Source: Candidatus Pacearchaeota archaeon (lineage in GTDB: Archaea > Nanobdellota > Nanobdellia > Pacearchaeales > GW2011-AR1). Taken from it: a stretch of DNA of 54,516 nucleotides. This document shows positions 1 through 9,385 of the stretch, in pieces. The notes below the pieces were generated by a model, which saw nothing but the letters and a program-made list of their open reading frames with translations, was not told where the DNA came from and ran no database searches. The DNA lies in contig JAGVXD010000005.1 in the NCBI GenBank assembly GCA_018303945.1, forward strand, positions 1-54,516, given 5' to 3'. Every line of letters starts with the position of its first letter. Positions within the stretch are counted from its first letter, which is position 1. The translations under genes and the position numbers were made by a program.

Positions 1-60
1 GATATCGGAAGTTGTTCTCCCACCCAATAGTGGCGCGCGCGAAAAGACTAAAATTATGTA

Positions 61-498
61 TTAAATTGTTATGACTTCTCTTTTATCTTGCCTAAAGGGA
101 TGCAATAGTTTAAGTTCTAATTCAGTAATCCCTTCTAATGTCTGATGGATTAGCTCTAAGCTTAGCTCTGAAAATGAAGAGTTATACATCATAGGTTTTT
201 CTTTCCAGCTATTTTTCCAATTGTCTGTTACATTGACTATCCCCCCACAGATTAGAAAAGACATTACTTTATCATGTCCTCCCCAACCGCTTTCATTTTG
301 TCGTATAAGGCAATTTGGTTTATAATTTTCTTCTAAATTATCTAAAGCGCCCTTCAAAGCAAAATATTCTGGAGAGACCGAATATACTTCGGGAGGGGTT
401 GTATCATCAGAAAATTTGGGATCTATGACCCTTCTTGCTTCAAATTTTCTTTTATGTAAATTACTTTCAAAATAGCTTCCAGGTAGTCTTGTGTTCAT
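61..498 (-). CDS. hypothetical protein (145 aa)
   Basis: No family recognised. The protein is soluble, with no signal peptide or membrane segment, and is rich in charged and aromatic residues. A TATA-like element (about 520-527 on the minus strand) lies some 25 bp upstream of the ATG at 498, fitting a leaderless monocistronic transcript. It ends 60 bp from the left edge; bases 1-60 show nothing I can interpret. Confidence 0.6.
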   Translation of the reverse strand: MNTRLPGSYFESNLHKRKFEARRVIDPKFSDDTTPPEVYSVSPEYFALKGALDNLEENYKPNCLIRQNESGWGGHDKVMSFLICGGIVNVTDNWKNSWKEKPMMYNSSFSELSLELIHQTLEGITELELKLLHPFRQDKREVITI

Positions 499-561
499 AT
501 TTTTTTAATAATACTTGCCTATTTAAATCTTTCTTTTTGTCACTACTACTAAATTAATATA

Positions 562-2892
562 TCAGAAGAGCTTAGCCTGCTTGGAGTTCTTAAGTATGTC
601 ATCCATGGATTTGCCCAGAAGGGACAGGACTTGATTAGCAATGGGCTCAATTTGCTTATTTATATAATGATCGTAATCAATGGGGTGCTTGTGCTTTTGG
701 ATTGGCTCTGGGCCTTCAGTTGTTATGTAATACTCAATTATTGTTGAGTCAAGAGAATCGAGGAGACGGGCAGCTTTTACATGGGGGGGAGTTGTCTTTG
801 TATATTCTGCAAGCTCTTTTCTTATTGACTTGCGGTAAATTAGCTGGGTGTCAAGCTTTCTTTCCTTGATTTTTTTAATGTATTCCTTGATGAATTTTTC
901 TACCTGTTCCTTGTGGAAGACTTTCATAAGAAGCTCGCGCTGGAATTCTCCTGCCGCTTCTGTCCAATCACCCCTTATTGCCTCCAAGCCTATAATTTCT
1001 ATTTCTTCTTCCCCATTTTTTTCAATAAGGCCAGCATAGCGCTTCTTGGCAGCTTTTGCTTCTTCTGTGCCTTTTATGCGCACTGCTGGGAGCATCATTG
1101 AGAGATATTGCTTTTCAAATTGAAGTTCGAGAAAAGATTCTCTGTTAAAATGTTTATTTATGTACTCTTTGTAAAAATCGTTGATGTATTGCTGTATTTC
1201 TTTGCCCAGAGCGTTTGCCTTTTCTTTTCCAAGATCTGTGTCTATAAAAACCGAGTCTGTGTCAGAATATATCACTTTGTATCCTTTATTCTCTATTTCT
1301 TCTGCAGTAAGCTTGATAATCATCTGGCCAAAATGAGTTATTGCATTGGCCATGTCATAATTATAATATCTACAATTAGGGTTAGCCAAGACTCCGAAAA
1401 ATGAGTTCATTATTATCTTTATTGCGTAATTTGAGAGCTCGCGCTTCTCTTTCTTTGCTTTTTCTCTTGCAGTGTGCATCTTTTCTATCAATTTTGGAAG
1501 TATGCCTTCTGTGTTTATGAAATATACGTGATTTGGAGATTCTATGGCGCCAGATTCTTTTTTCTCAAGGCGGGACGCAGGATCTATGTTAAATGTTCGC
1601 ATGATTGAGGGATACAAGGATTTGAAGTCCAGCACAAGAACATTGTTATATATGCCTGGCTTTGATGATTTTACATAACCTCCCGTGATTCCTTTTTCTT
1701 TGCTGCTATAGCGGGTTGTTGGGGAAACCATGTTTTGCTTTCTTGCTTCTCTGATATAAAGTGAGTCAAAAGCCGCTACCGAAGCTCCAAGACGATCGAG
1801 AGCCATTCCCGTCAATTCAGCTCTTTCTATGGCCAAGTCAAGCATGCGTGTCTTTTTGAGAATGTCATAAGCAAGCTTGCAGTCTAGAATGTTGTAATCT
1901 ACCAGCTTTTTTTGATTTGTTTTGTACATTCTTTCTATCTCTTCATACCTATCTTTTCCTTTTATTAGTTTTCCTGTGCCAAGCACTGCCTGCGCAACTG
2001 CTTCCAAGGAATAGGTTTCAAATTCAGCGTGCTTAATTGAAGGAGCTTCTTTAATATACGGGTCTTTTATTGAATTGAATGCGTCAATAACCTGCCTTCC
2101 TGGAATGTTAGCGGTAGATGCTTTGAAAAATCCAGATTCTATTCTTAAATGAGGCTCATCATTTGTCCTGCCAATATCGAAAGAGATTTTATTTTTTTTA
2201 AAGAGATTTTTTAGATATAAAATATCAAAATCTATGATATTCCAACCCGTTATTATGTCTGGGTCCTGTTTTATTATTTCTTCTTTAAATTTAATCAGGC
2301 ATTCTTCTTCTGTTGAACAGCTTATCACATTGTTTAATTTTTCTTTTGTAATCATGAATGTTTTTTCATATGATTCTCCTGAAATGCCTATGCAGAATAA
2401 CTGCCCGTTATTTTTACTTGATTCTGTGTCCAGAGAGAGAACTTTTAGATTTGTCTTGGCTGGTGAGGGTTTTATAGATGGTTCGTGATAGATTCTGTCA
2501 ATTCTTTCTGATGAGGCATATTCTCCTTCTATTTTGACTGAGAAAAAAAGGTCATTATCTATAAGAAATCTTGTATGAGGCTTTACATCTGCTTCGTAAG
2601 TATCTATTTCCTTATGATGAAGAGCTTCAGAGAGCTTATTCAGCATGCTCTGGTTTTGCGCTTTTATTTTTATAACCGGCTCACCTTTGAAATTAGAACA
2701 TGCAGTTTTTTCTAAAACATATTTTCCAAGAATTTTTTTTACTTTAGATAAGTCAGATTCTCTTATGAAACAATATGGCTCTAAAGTGTTTATTGTGACG
2801 AATGATTGGCCATTTTCCATTCTGCCAAATATCTGAACTATTGTTTTTTCATCACGTGTGTCATATGTGGTGTAGACGATAGATCCATTCAT
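562..2892 (-). CDS. polB: DNA polymerase family B (archaeal replicative PolB)
   Basis: Replicative DNA polymerase with 3'-5' proofreading, about 776 aa, no intein. Residue numbers count from an in-frame TTG five codons upstream of the chosen start. Exonuclease motifs: Exo I LDTE (about 159-162), Exo II with NIIDFD (about 223-228), Exo III YNILD (338-342). Polymerase motifs: A DFKSLYPSIM (427-436), B KIIMNSFFG (497-505), C YSDTDS (547-552). The C-terminus ends in QAKLF, a minimal PCNA-binding (PIP) motif like the QKTLF tail of nearby FEN1. I chose ATG 2892 over the TTG at 2907 because a TTATAAAA box lies about 28 bp upstream, giving a leaderless mRNA. The FEN1 gene lies divergently about 0.6 kb away. 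Confidence 0.95.
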   Translation of the reverse strand: MNGSIVYTTYDTRDEKTIVQIFGRMENGQSFVTINTLEPYCFIRESDLSKVKKILGKYVLEKTACSNFKGEPVIKIKAQNQSMLNKLSEALHHKEIDTYEADVKPHTRFLIDNDLFFSVKIEGEYASSERIDRIYHEPSIKPSPAKTNLKVLSLDTESSKNNGQLFCIGISGESYEKTFMITKEKLNNVISCSTEEECLIKFKEEIIKQDPDIITGWNIIDFDILYLKNLFKKNKISFDIGRTNDEPHLRIESGFFKASTANIPGRQVIDAFNSIKDPYIKEAPSIKHAEFETYSLEAVAQAVLGTGKLIKGKDRYEEIERMYKTNQKKLVDYNILDCKLAYDILKKTRMLDLAIERAELTGMALDRLGASVAAFDSLYIREARKQNMVSPTTRYSSKEKGITGGYVKSSKPGIYNNVLVLDFKSLYPSIMRTFNIDPASRLEKKESGAIESPNHVYFINTEGILPKLIEKMHTAREKAKKEKRELSNYAIKIIMNSFFGVLANPNCRYYNYDMANAITHFGQMIIKLTAEEIENKGYKVIYSDTDSVFIDTDLGKEKANALGKEIQQYINDFYKEYINKHFNRESFLELQFEKQYLSMMLPAVRIKGTEEAKAAKKRYAGLIEKNGEEEIEIIGLEAIRGDWTEAAGEFQRELLMKVFHKEQVEKFIKEYIKKIKERKLDTQLIYRKSIRKELAEYTKTTPPHVKAARLLDSLDSTIIEYYITTEGPEPIQKHKHPIDYDHYINKQIEPIANQVLSLLGKSMDDILKNSKQAKLF

Positions 2893-3007
2893 TATTTTTC
2901 TAAGCAAAAAGAGTTTTATAAGTTATCTGTCTGTTTTATATTAGATTGTAACTATTTAGTAATTACATATTAGAAACATTTATATATTGATGATGTTTTG
3001 TTAAAAC

Positions 3008-3466
3008 ATGGCAAAATTTTATATGACCTATAAAGAAAGCGAGAAAATAGAATGTAAACTGATGCAAAATGAAATTAATAATGGCAATAGGCATGGAGTT
3101 ATACCTATTGTCCGAAATGGCAAGAAGAGAGCAATAAGTTACGAGCAGATTATTGGAATGATTAACTGTTATTTAAATATTAGTCCAAGTGTTGATTTTT
3201 CTTTTAAACTGGGAACAACTAATAGGGAGGCATCAACAGAGTATGTTACTCCGTATACTTTGGAGCATTCTCGTCCTTTGATGAGAACAGTTTATTCTTT
3301 TAAGGGGCAATTTCGCGATGATGAAGTGCCAAGAGCGCCTGCCCGCGATGTACTTAGCAATATATTATATAGTTTAACAAGGGAAAATGAACATGATGCT
3401 GAATGGATTGCATTGCAACGTAAATTGAGTTCAAATAGTTTTGTTGTAAAACTTGCCAGGGTTTAG
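3008..3466 (+). CDS. hypothetical protein (152 aa)
   Basis: Not recognised. Soluble, basic, with no membrane segment. A TTTATATA box at about 2979-2986 sits 25 bp before the ATG, so the transcript is probably leaderless. It is transcribed towards FEN1, with a 34-bp gap to the FEN1 start, and could be cotranscribed with it. Ends with TAG, showing that TAG is an ordinary stop in this genome. Confidence 0.65.
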   Translation: MAKFYMTYKESEKIECKLMQNEINNGNRHGVIPIVRNGKKRAISYEQIIGMINCYLNISPSVDFSFKLGTTNREASTEYVTPYTLEHSRPLMRTVYSFKGQFRDDEVPRAPARDVLSNILYSLTRENEHDAEWIALQRKLSSNSFVVKLARV

Positions 3467-3500
3467 ATAGTTTTATTAGGAATAAATTGTTTTGAATTTT

Positions 3501-4508
3501 ATGGGTTTACAAATAGGAGATATTGTTCCAAGAAAGCAGGTTAGTTTTGCAGATTTGAAAGGGAAGACACTTGCAGTTGATGCTTTTAATGCTCTTTATC
3601 AATTTTTGACTTCTATAAGGCAGCCAGATGGTACTCCTCTGATGGATTCTCAAAGAAGAGTTACTTCTCATCTATCCGGACTCTTTTATCGTACAATAGC
3701 TTTGCTAAGTGAAGGGATAAAATCGATATATGTTTTTGATGGAGAATATCATGTTTTGAAAGGTAAAACGCATGAGATTCGCGATGAAGCAAAGGATATC
3801 GCGCAAGAGAGATTTAGGACCGCTCTTGAAGAGGAAGATATTGAAGCTATGCGAAAGTACTCAAGAGGATTTACCAAACTTACTTCTGAAATGATTGCCG
3901 AAAGCAAGGAGTTGTTGCAGGCAATGGGTGTTGCCGTTGTGCAAGCTCCGGGGGAGGGAGAGATGCAGTGTGCCGAGCTTGTTAAATCTGGGCAGGCTTA
4001 TGCTGTTGCTAGTCAGGATTACGACGCTCTTGCTGTTGGTGCACCAAGACTTATCCAGAATGTAACTCTTTCAAGAACAAGAAAGACACCTTCAGGTTTT
4101 GTATATATTGCTCCAGAAATAATAGAATATGAGGGAGTGTTGCAGACACTAGCCATTGATCCTGATCAGTTTATATGCCTTGCAATTTTAGTCGGAACAG
4201 ATTTTAATCCGGGTGGTGTGAAAGGAATTGGGCCCAAGAAAGCGCTCGCTCTTGTGCGGGAGAGGAAATATCCCGTGCAGATTTTTGCCGCTTTGGAAGG
4301 TAGAGTTGATTTTGAGTGGCAGGCAATTTTTGAAATTTTCAAGAAACCTAATGTATCTAAAGAAGGTGTCAATTTTCAGAAGATTGACGAGTCAAGAATA
4401 TTTGAGATTCTTGTAGACAGACATGAATTTTCTCGTGAGCGTGTTCAGAAGCAACTTGAGAAATTGCACAGCATTAAGAAACAGAATTCTCAGAAAACTC
4501 TCTTCTGA
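3501..4508 (+). CDS. fen: flap endonuclease 1 (FEN1/XPG family)
   Basis: Structure-specific 5' flap nuclease for Okazaki fragment maturation and long-patch repair; 335 aa, normal family length. The N-terminal domain begins MGLQIGDIVPRK, followed by LAVDAFNALYQFL with the first metal-binding Asp. The I-domain carries APGEGEMQCAEL and ASQDYDALAVGAP with its acidic metal ligands. The helix-hairpin-helix region reads VGTDFNPGGVKGIGPKKAL. The C-terminus ends QKTLF, a short PIP motif for PCNA. I start at ATG 3501 rather than the in-frame TTG 3492 because FEN1 needs its Met-Gly N-terminus at the active site. Confidence 0.95.
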   Translation: MGLQIGDIVPRKQVSFADLKGKTLAVDAFNALYQFLTSIRQPDGTPLMDSQRRVTSHLSGLFYRTIALLSEGIKSIYVFDGEYHVLKGKTHEIRDEAKDIAQERFRTALEEEDIEAMRKYSRGFTKLTSEMIAESKELLQAMGVAVVQAPGEGEMQCAELVKSGQAYAVASQDYDALAVGAPRLIQNVTLSRTRKTPSGFVYIAPEIIEYEGVLQTLAIDPDQFICLAILVGTDFNPGGVKGIGPKKALALVRERKYPVQIFAALEGRVDFEWQAIFEIFKKPNVSKEGVNFQKIDESRIFEILVDRHEFSRERVQKQLEKLHSIKKQNSQKTLF

Positions 4509-4547
4509 CATACAGAAGGTTTAAGTAGTTTTAATATATCTATTTTA

Positions 4548-5132
4548 ATGGGTAAGCATTTAGTTATACCTAAATCGGTTTACTTCTCTCTTATGTCTCT
4601 CACCACTTTATCTGAAAGCTCAAATGGATTAATCTTCTGGAGATATTGTGATGAGCCTGGATTGTTTTCTGCTGATAATTTTCTTGTAACTGCACAGACT
4701 AGAGGATTAAACCCATTTTTTATTTCATTGCCAAATAGGACTGAAATAGCCAGATTATTTAATCCACCAGTCCACAATTTTCAATGTGAAATAAATAAGG
4801 AATATTTTAGAGACAATGAGATTTATAACTGCTATCCTTTCACTTCGTGTCCTTACAAAATAGAGAATGGGGCTGGCAGTTTCATGGGAAGTATTGCCAG
4901 AGATATGTCATCTTATCTTAACGAACACCCATGTTCATGGTATACTTATGTAAGTCCTGAAGGAATATATCCTTTTACATTATACTCTTCTATTGATATT
5001 CAGTTAATTGAGAATAAATCTGCCCCCTCATCTAGCCCTATAGAATCAATGCTTAAAAGAATTATTAATAACAGAGAACTCAAGCTGGAATCTTTAACCT
5101 TGCAGGATATATGCCGCAGTATAGCTGCTTAG
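4548..5132 (+). CDS. hypothetical protein (194 aa)
   Basis: Not recognised. Soluble; contains two CPY/CSWY-like Cys segments in the middle (around residues 100-130) but no clear zinc motif. A TTTAAG/TTTTAATATA element 15-30 bp upstream supports its own promoter. Its 3' end overlaps the convergent small membrane protein by 4 bp. Confidence 0.6.
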   Translation: MGKHLVIPKSVYFSLMSLTTLSESSNGLIFWRYCDEPGLFSADNFLVTAQTRGLNPFFISLPNRTEIARLFNPPVHNFQCEINKEYFRDNEIYNCYPFTSCPYKIENGAGSFMGSIARDMSSYLNEHPCSWYTYVSPEGIYPFTLYSSIDIQLIENKSAPSSSPIESMLKRIINNRELKLESLTLQDICRSIAA

Positions 5133-5386
5133 GAAGATACTCTACGATAGGCAACTATTCTATTTCCTTCATAAACCGGAACTTCTTTATGCTGTTTTCC
5201 TGAAGATTTTTCTTCCTTTCTTAGAAATATTATCCCTAAACCAATAAGAACTATTCCAGCAATAGTTAGAACTCCAGTTGTTAATTGTGATGGCAATGCA
5301 AACGGGATGAGCTTTTTTACAGGCGCAAGCGGAGCTATCAAAGCCAAGATGCCTATTGCGCCAAGAACATATCCCGCTATTTTCAT
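5129..5386 (-). CDS. small two-helix membrane protein (85 aa)
   Basis: Two hydrophobic helices (about residues 4-25 and 37-55) separated by a short loop, then a basic cytoplasmic-looking tail rich in Lys and Arg. Small hairpin membrane proteins of this sort are common in DPANN genomes and have no assigned role. Convergent with the preceding gene (4-bp overlap). Confidence 0.6.
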   Translation of the reverse strand: MKIAGYVLGAIGILALIAPLAPVKKLIPFALPSQLTTGVLTIAGIVLIGLGIIFLRKEEKSSGKQHKEVPVYEGNRIVAYRRVSS

Positions 5387-5485
5387 ACTCTTTTTATGAT
5401 GCTTTAGGGCAGGGTTAATATTTAAATGTTTGCCGATAATTCTGAAGGCAGGAACATTTTTTAAACGTCTAATTCATACTTATTT

Positions 5486-6259
5486 ATGGCTAATTATGAC
5501 ATTATTGGAAATATAGTTGTTGTCAAATTTAAACGTAGCGATTCAAAATATAAGAAGAATAAATGGGCGCGGGATTTTTTGAGAGAACATAAGAATGTCA
5601 CAAGCGTTTTAGAGAAAACTGAAAGGTTCAAGGGGAGATTGCGTGTCCAAAAAACTCGTTTCTTAGCTGGTGCAAATACTAAAGAGTCTCTTTATCGAGA
5701 GAATGGGTGTTACTTTAGGTTTAACGTGGATACTTGTTATTTTTCACCAAGGCTTGCTTCCGAAAGGCAGGATATTGCAAAGAAAGTAAAAAAAGGCGAA
5801 GACGTGCTGGTTTTGTTCGGCGGAGTTGCGCCATTTGCTATTGTAATAGCTAAAAATAGCAAGGCGGCAATGGTTACTTCAATTGAATTAAGCAAGGCCT
5901 GCAGCAGATATGCTGTGGAAAATGTAAAAAGGAATAAGTTGGACGGAAAAGTAGAGATAGTTCAGGGAGATGTTAGAAGAAAACTCCCTCCGATGAAGAA
6001 AAAGTTTGACAGGATTATTATGGCACGACCAAATCTTAAAGATTCTTTTTTAGACGTTACTTTTTCACGTATTAAAAATAAGGGCATTATCCACTATTAC
6101 GGCTTTTGTTATGAGAGTGAGTTAGAGAATATGAAATCTATGATTATTACTGAAGCAAAAGAAGTAAAAAGAAAAGTTAAATTAATAAATGTTAAGAAAG
6201 CCGGGGATATAGGGACAAGAAGATATCGTTATAGAATTGACATTCTGATTTTAAGATAG
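5486..6259 (+). CDS. Trm5/TRM10-clade-like tRNA (guanine-N1) class I methyltransferase (Trm5/TYW2 type)
   Basis: Class I SAM methyltransferase of the Met-10+/Trm5 family, which makes m1G37 in tRNA and protects the reading frame. Diagnostic motifs in order: YFSPRLASERQDI (85-97), motif I LFGGVAPFAIVIAK (110-123, usually D-x-FAGVGPF), the acidic SIEL loop, QGDVR, the MARPN motif IV (usually MNLP), and IHYYGF near the end. At 257 aa it lacks the N-terminal D1 domain of full-length Trm5a/c proteins, so it is closer to the short Trm5b layout. The MNLP-to-MARP change is unusual and weakens the assignment of exact activity; TYW2-like aminocarboxypropyl transfer is the alternative. Confidence 0.8.
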   Translation: MANYDIIGNIVVVKFKRSDSKYKKNKWARDFLREHKNVTSVLEKTERFKGRLRVQKTRFLAGANTKESLYRENGCYFRFNVDTCYFSPRLASERQDIAKKVKKGEDVLVLFGGVAPFAIVIAKNSKAAMVTSIELSKACSRYAVENVKRNKLDGKVEIVQGDVRRKLPPMKKKFDRIIMARPNLKDSFLDVTFSRIKNKGIIHYYGFCYESELENMKSMIITEAKEVKRKVKLINVKKAGDIGTRRYRYRIDILILR

Positions 6260-6277
6260 AAATTAAAATGTCTGAAA

Positions 6278-6413
6278 ATAAAAAATCCCATCGTTCGCTT
6301 CTCTCATGTCAAAAACATAGTTCTTGAGCACACTCGAGAATCTAGAATGACCTAAAAGATTCTCTATGCTTCGCAGCAAGTTAAGAAGCATAAGACCCAT
6401 TTGGAGCAATTAA
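6278..6413. repeat. 136-bp dispersed repeat, copy 1
   Basis: Identical to 12703-12838 except one base (G here, T there). Contains two stem-forming dyads: GAGAATC/GATTCTC around a 15-nt loop, and ATGCTTC/GAAGCAT around a 12-nt loop. On the minus strand it is open for about 45 codons from an ATG, and the single base difference is a Leu/Ile change, so a short coding sequence is also possible. This copy lies between two convergent genes. Confidence 0.85.
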
Positions 6414-6428
6414 TTTCTATCACTATAA

Positions 6429-7736
6429 TTAAATTTTTATTTCTGCTTTTATAGAAATAGGAGCTTCACCGCCGTGCCAGGTGAATCTAGGGCGTATTCT
6501 CATAGGATAAATGCGTTCAGAGTTGTCGTCTAGAATTATTGCTGATCCTTTTAGGGTGGGCAAGTCATCCATTTGCTGTTTAATGCTTTCAAGAAGATAT
6601 GTCTGCATTATTTCGTTCAGAGCTTCCACATCAGGTTTTGAAGTTACCCTATGTGATATGATAATATCTGACTGGCTCATTACATCCCGATGTATTTGTC
6701 CTGGCTGCTGTGTCGCAAGCACGAGAGATATTCCCGGCTGCCTTCCTTCGCGCAAAAGCTGCATCAATGCGTCGCTTGCAGGCGTTTTTGTATTCTTTGG
6801 GAGAAACTCATGTGCTTCATCTATAAAAATCCAGGCCAGAGGTTCTTTTCTTCTTCCTGCATAAGATAAATATTCCTGTCCATGATGAATTGCTTCCATT
6901 TCCTCCTGCTTGCGGGCATCCATGCGGTTTGCAAATATCTTTCTAGATAGCAGGCTTATGACAAGAGCACGTATGTTGAATGCGCTACTTGAGCTATATA
7001 TGGATATGTCCAGAACTGTCGTTGTACCTCCCGTTAGAAGCTCACTTACTTCTGTTCCTTCTCTAGTGTTTGAGAATATACCCCAAGTAGATGCTGCACT
7101 GAAAAGACCATAAACTATTTCTTTTGCCAAATCTGATGCTTTAGAATCATTGATTATAGAGTTTTCAATGTCTTTAATTGTGTAGCTCCCTTTTTCCTGC
7201 AATGCAGTTATTGTTCTCTCTATCAATACTCCTGGTAGGCTGGTAAATTCCAAGTTGAAAAGAGTTATCCAGTCTTCTGCCTGCAGTTCTGATACTTTAA
7301 GAGCAAAAGTCTTATCAAAAGGAATCATCTTTTTTTGATATTCATCTATTTTACCAAACGGTACAAATACTTTTACCGGGAGAAGTTTTGTTTCCAGTTC
7401 CCATGATGAAAGGAGAGCTTTGTCTTTTTCATTGCGGTATTTCATTGTCCAGAATATCCCCATTGTATCAAAAATTAACGAGGCGATATTTTTTGCATTG
7501 TCAGACGGCAGATTGGCAAGCTCTTCTGCAATTACTCCGGCTGAATATGACTTGCCGCTTCCCCTTTTGCCAGCTATCAAGACTACATGGCTTCTTGCTA
7601 TATCCATCCAGAGCTTGTTTGACAATGAAGTATAAGTTCCCATTTTGACATATCCCTTTCCAAGATAGATAAGCCCACGATTACCAAATTTTTCTTTGTC
7701 AGTCGCGTCCCGACCGATTACGATGTCATATGACAT
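6429..7736 (-). CDS. HerA/FtsK-like P-loop ATPase (DUF87 family)
   Basis: HerA-type hexameric ATPase domain. It starts with a short beta-barrel-like (HAS-barrel) segment, then Walker A GKRGSGKS (56-63), a long insert, Walker B WIFIDEAHEF (302-311), and the sensor LVLATQQPGQIHRDVMSQ with the conserved Gln and downstream Arg residues. Classical HerA works with NurA nuclease in end resection; no NurA is in this window, so the partner is unknown, and other DUF87 roles (pilus or mobile-element ATPase) remain possible. Length 435 aa. TATA element about 25 bp upstream of the ATG at 7736. Confidence 0.85.
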   Translation of the reverse strand: MSYDIVIGRDATDKEKFGNRGLIYLGKGYVKMGTYTSLSNKLWMDIARSHVVLIAGKRGSGKSYSAGVIAEELANLPSDNAKNIASLIFDTMGIFWTMKYRNEKDKALLSSWELETKLLPVKVFVPFGKIDEYQKKMIPFDKTFALKVSELQAEDWITLFNLEFTSLPGVLIERTITALQEKGSYTIKDIENSIINDSKASDLAKEIVYGLFSAASTWGIFSNTREGTEVSELLTGGTTTVLDISIYSSSSAFNIRALVISLLSRKIFANRMDARKQEEMEAIHHGQEYLSYAGRRKEPLAWIFIDEAHEFLPKNTKTPASDALMQLLREGRQPGISLVLATQQPGQIHRDVMSQSDIIISHRVTSKPDVEALNEIMQTYLLESIKQQMDDLPTLKGSAIILDDNSERIYPMRIRPRFTWHGGEAPISIKAEIKI

Positions 7737-7819
7737 ACTTTATGAAAATAGTCCAAGTTTATTAATGTTAGTTTTTAAAGTTTCCAAAGATTTTTAAAGG
7801 GGTTTATTCTTTGGGTTTC

Positions 7820-8773
7820 ATGGCAGAATCTGCAAAAGAGAAAAAAGATGTTATTGAGATACCCGTTGGCAGATATATAAAAGCCATAAGGTCAAATCCA
7901 TGGATTATATCAAGTGTAGTTTTGGCAGTTATTGTAATAGTTCTTGTAATAGCACTTTTCAGTGAAGAGAAATCTGTAACTGGAAATGTCATAAGCGAGA
8001 ATACGGCTGGAGAAAGTTTAATTTCTTTTATTAATTCACAGGGGCAGGGCAGTGCGACACTGGTTTCTGCAGTGCAGGAAGGCAGTCTGTATAAAGTTGT
8101 TGTTGATTATCAGGGACAAGAGATTCCAGTTTTTGTTTCTTTAGATGGAAAATATCTTATTACCGATCCAATTCCATTAAGCGCCGATGCAGGAGCTTTG
8201 ACAGGAAGCGATAGCGGGGCAACAGCACAGAGAGAACCTGTTGAGGTTGATATCGGAAATAGTCCAATAAAAGGAAGCAAGGATGCTCCTGTAACTATTG
8301 TTGAATTTTCAGATTATGAATGTCCTTTCTGCGGAAGATTTTATACACAATCATTCAAGCAAATTGATGAGAAATACATCAAGACTGGCAAGGTAAAACT
8401 TGTCTTTAAGGATTTTCCTCTTAGCTTCCATCCAAATGCACAGAAAGCTGCAGAAGCAGCTCGTTGCGTACGTGACCAAAAGAGCGACGCAGGTTATTTC
8501 AAGATGCATGACAAATTATTTGAGAATCAAGAGCAGTTAAGTATTGAAAATTACAAGAAATGGGCCAGAGAAATTGGGGTTAATGGAGCGGCATTTGATA
8601 CATGTTTAGATTCAGGCAAGCATGAGAAAGCAGTGCAGGATGAACTTGCTTATGGCCAACAGCTTGGTGTTTCTGGAACTCCGGCATTTTTCATCAATGG
8701 ATTGCTTATAGAGGGTGCGCAGCCATATACTGTTTTTGAACAGGCCATTGAGAATATATTACAAAGTTCTTAG
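7820..8773 (+). CDS. membrane-anchored DsbA/thioredoxin-fold oxidoreductase
   Basis: Predicted extracytoplasmic thiol-disulfide oxidoreductase. A cytoplasmic N-terminus of about 27 residues is followed by a transmembrane helix (about 28-48), a spacer domain of about 100 residues, and a DsbA-like domain starting at SPIKGSKDAPVTIVEFSDYE. The active site is CPFC (168-171) and the cis-Pro loop is GVSGTPAFFI. The four-residue CxxC and FKDFPL segment are typical of the DsbA_4/Thioredoxin_4 group. ATG 7820 is preferred over TTG 7811. Start lies close behind a TTTTTAAAGG promoter element. Likely monocistronic. Confidence 0.88.
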   Translation: MAESAKEKKDVIEIPVGRYIKAIRSNPWIISSVVLAVIVIVLVIALFSEEKSVTGNVISENTAGESLISFINSQGQGSATLVSAVQEGSLYKVVVDYQGQEIPVFVSLDGKYLITDPIPLSADAGALTGSDSGATAQREPVEVDIGNSPIKGSKDAPVTIVEFSDYECPFCGRFYTQSFKQIDEKYIKTGKVKLVFKDFPLSFHPNAQKAAEAARCVRDQKSDAGYFKMHDKLFENQEQLSIENYKKWAREIGVNGAAFDTCLDSGKHEKAVQDELAYGQQLGVSGTPAFFINGLLIEGAQPYTVFEQAIENILQSS

Positions 8774-8787
8774 TCTAGTAAGGTTAA

Positions 8788-9255
8788 TTAATCTTCAATA
8801 TAATAATCGCCATCATCCATCTTGTAAACAACTTCACCAAAGTATTCTTCTCCTTCTTTCCAAAGAGATGAGTTATATGCATTAATGAGAATGGCTCCAA
8901 GTTCAAAAGAAGCATTATAATTTGTTTCATTAGGGTATCTTGCTTGCAATACATAATTTCTACCAGCGTCTTTAGCTTGCTCAACAATACTATTTAATTT
9001 TTCATCACCTTTTATACTATCTAGGTCATTAGTTAAAGAAAGCTCTAATTCTGAAGGCGTACGAGTCATTTCACGAATTGCTGGCAATTCTTGCTCTATT
9101 TCTTCTTTTGAAGCGTCACAATAAAAGAAAGCATAAGCTTCTCCAATAGGTACAGGATTAGGACTTACTCTAATTTGATGTCCTTCTTTATCAACAAATT
9201 GTTGATTTTTTCCAATAGCGTATTCTCCTTTTATGATAATTTCTTTCTTTTTCAT
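8788..9255 (-). CDS. hypothetical protein (155 aa)
   Basis: No family recognised. Acidic, soluble protein, with no signal peptide or membrane helix; ends in a run of acidic and aromatic residues (DDGDYYIED). Convergent with the DsbA-like gene. A TTTAAAT element about 25 bp upstream fits a leaderless transcript. Confidence 0.6.
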   Translation of the reverse strand: MKKKEIIIKGEYAIGKNQQFVDKEGHQIRVSPNPVPIGEAYAFFYCDASKEEIEQELPAIREMTRTPSELELSLTNDLDSIKGDEKLNSIVEQAKDAGRNYVLQARYPNETNYNASFELGAILINAYNSSLWKEGEEYFGEVVYKMDDGDYYIED

Positions 9256-9385
9256 ACTTAAATCATGTTTAAAGACTATTTAAACCTTTCTATCTGTAAC
9301 TACTACTAAAGGACTATATATCTAAGAGATTAAAAAAATACGAAAGTTTATAATCTTATAAGTGTATATATAATTATCTTTTACA

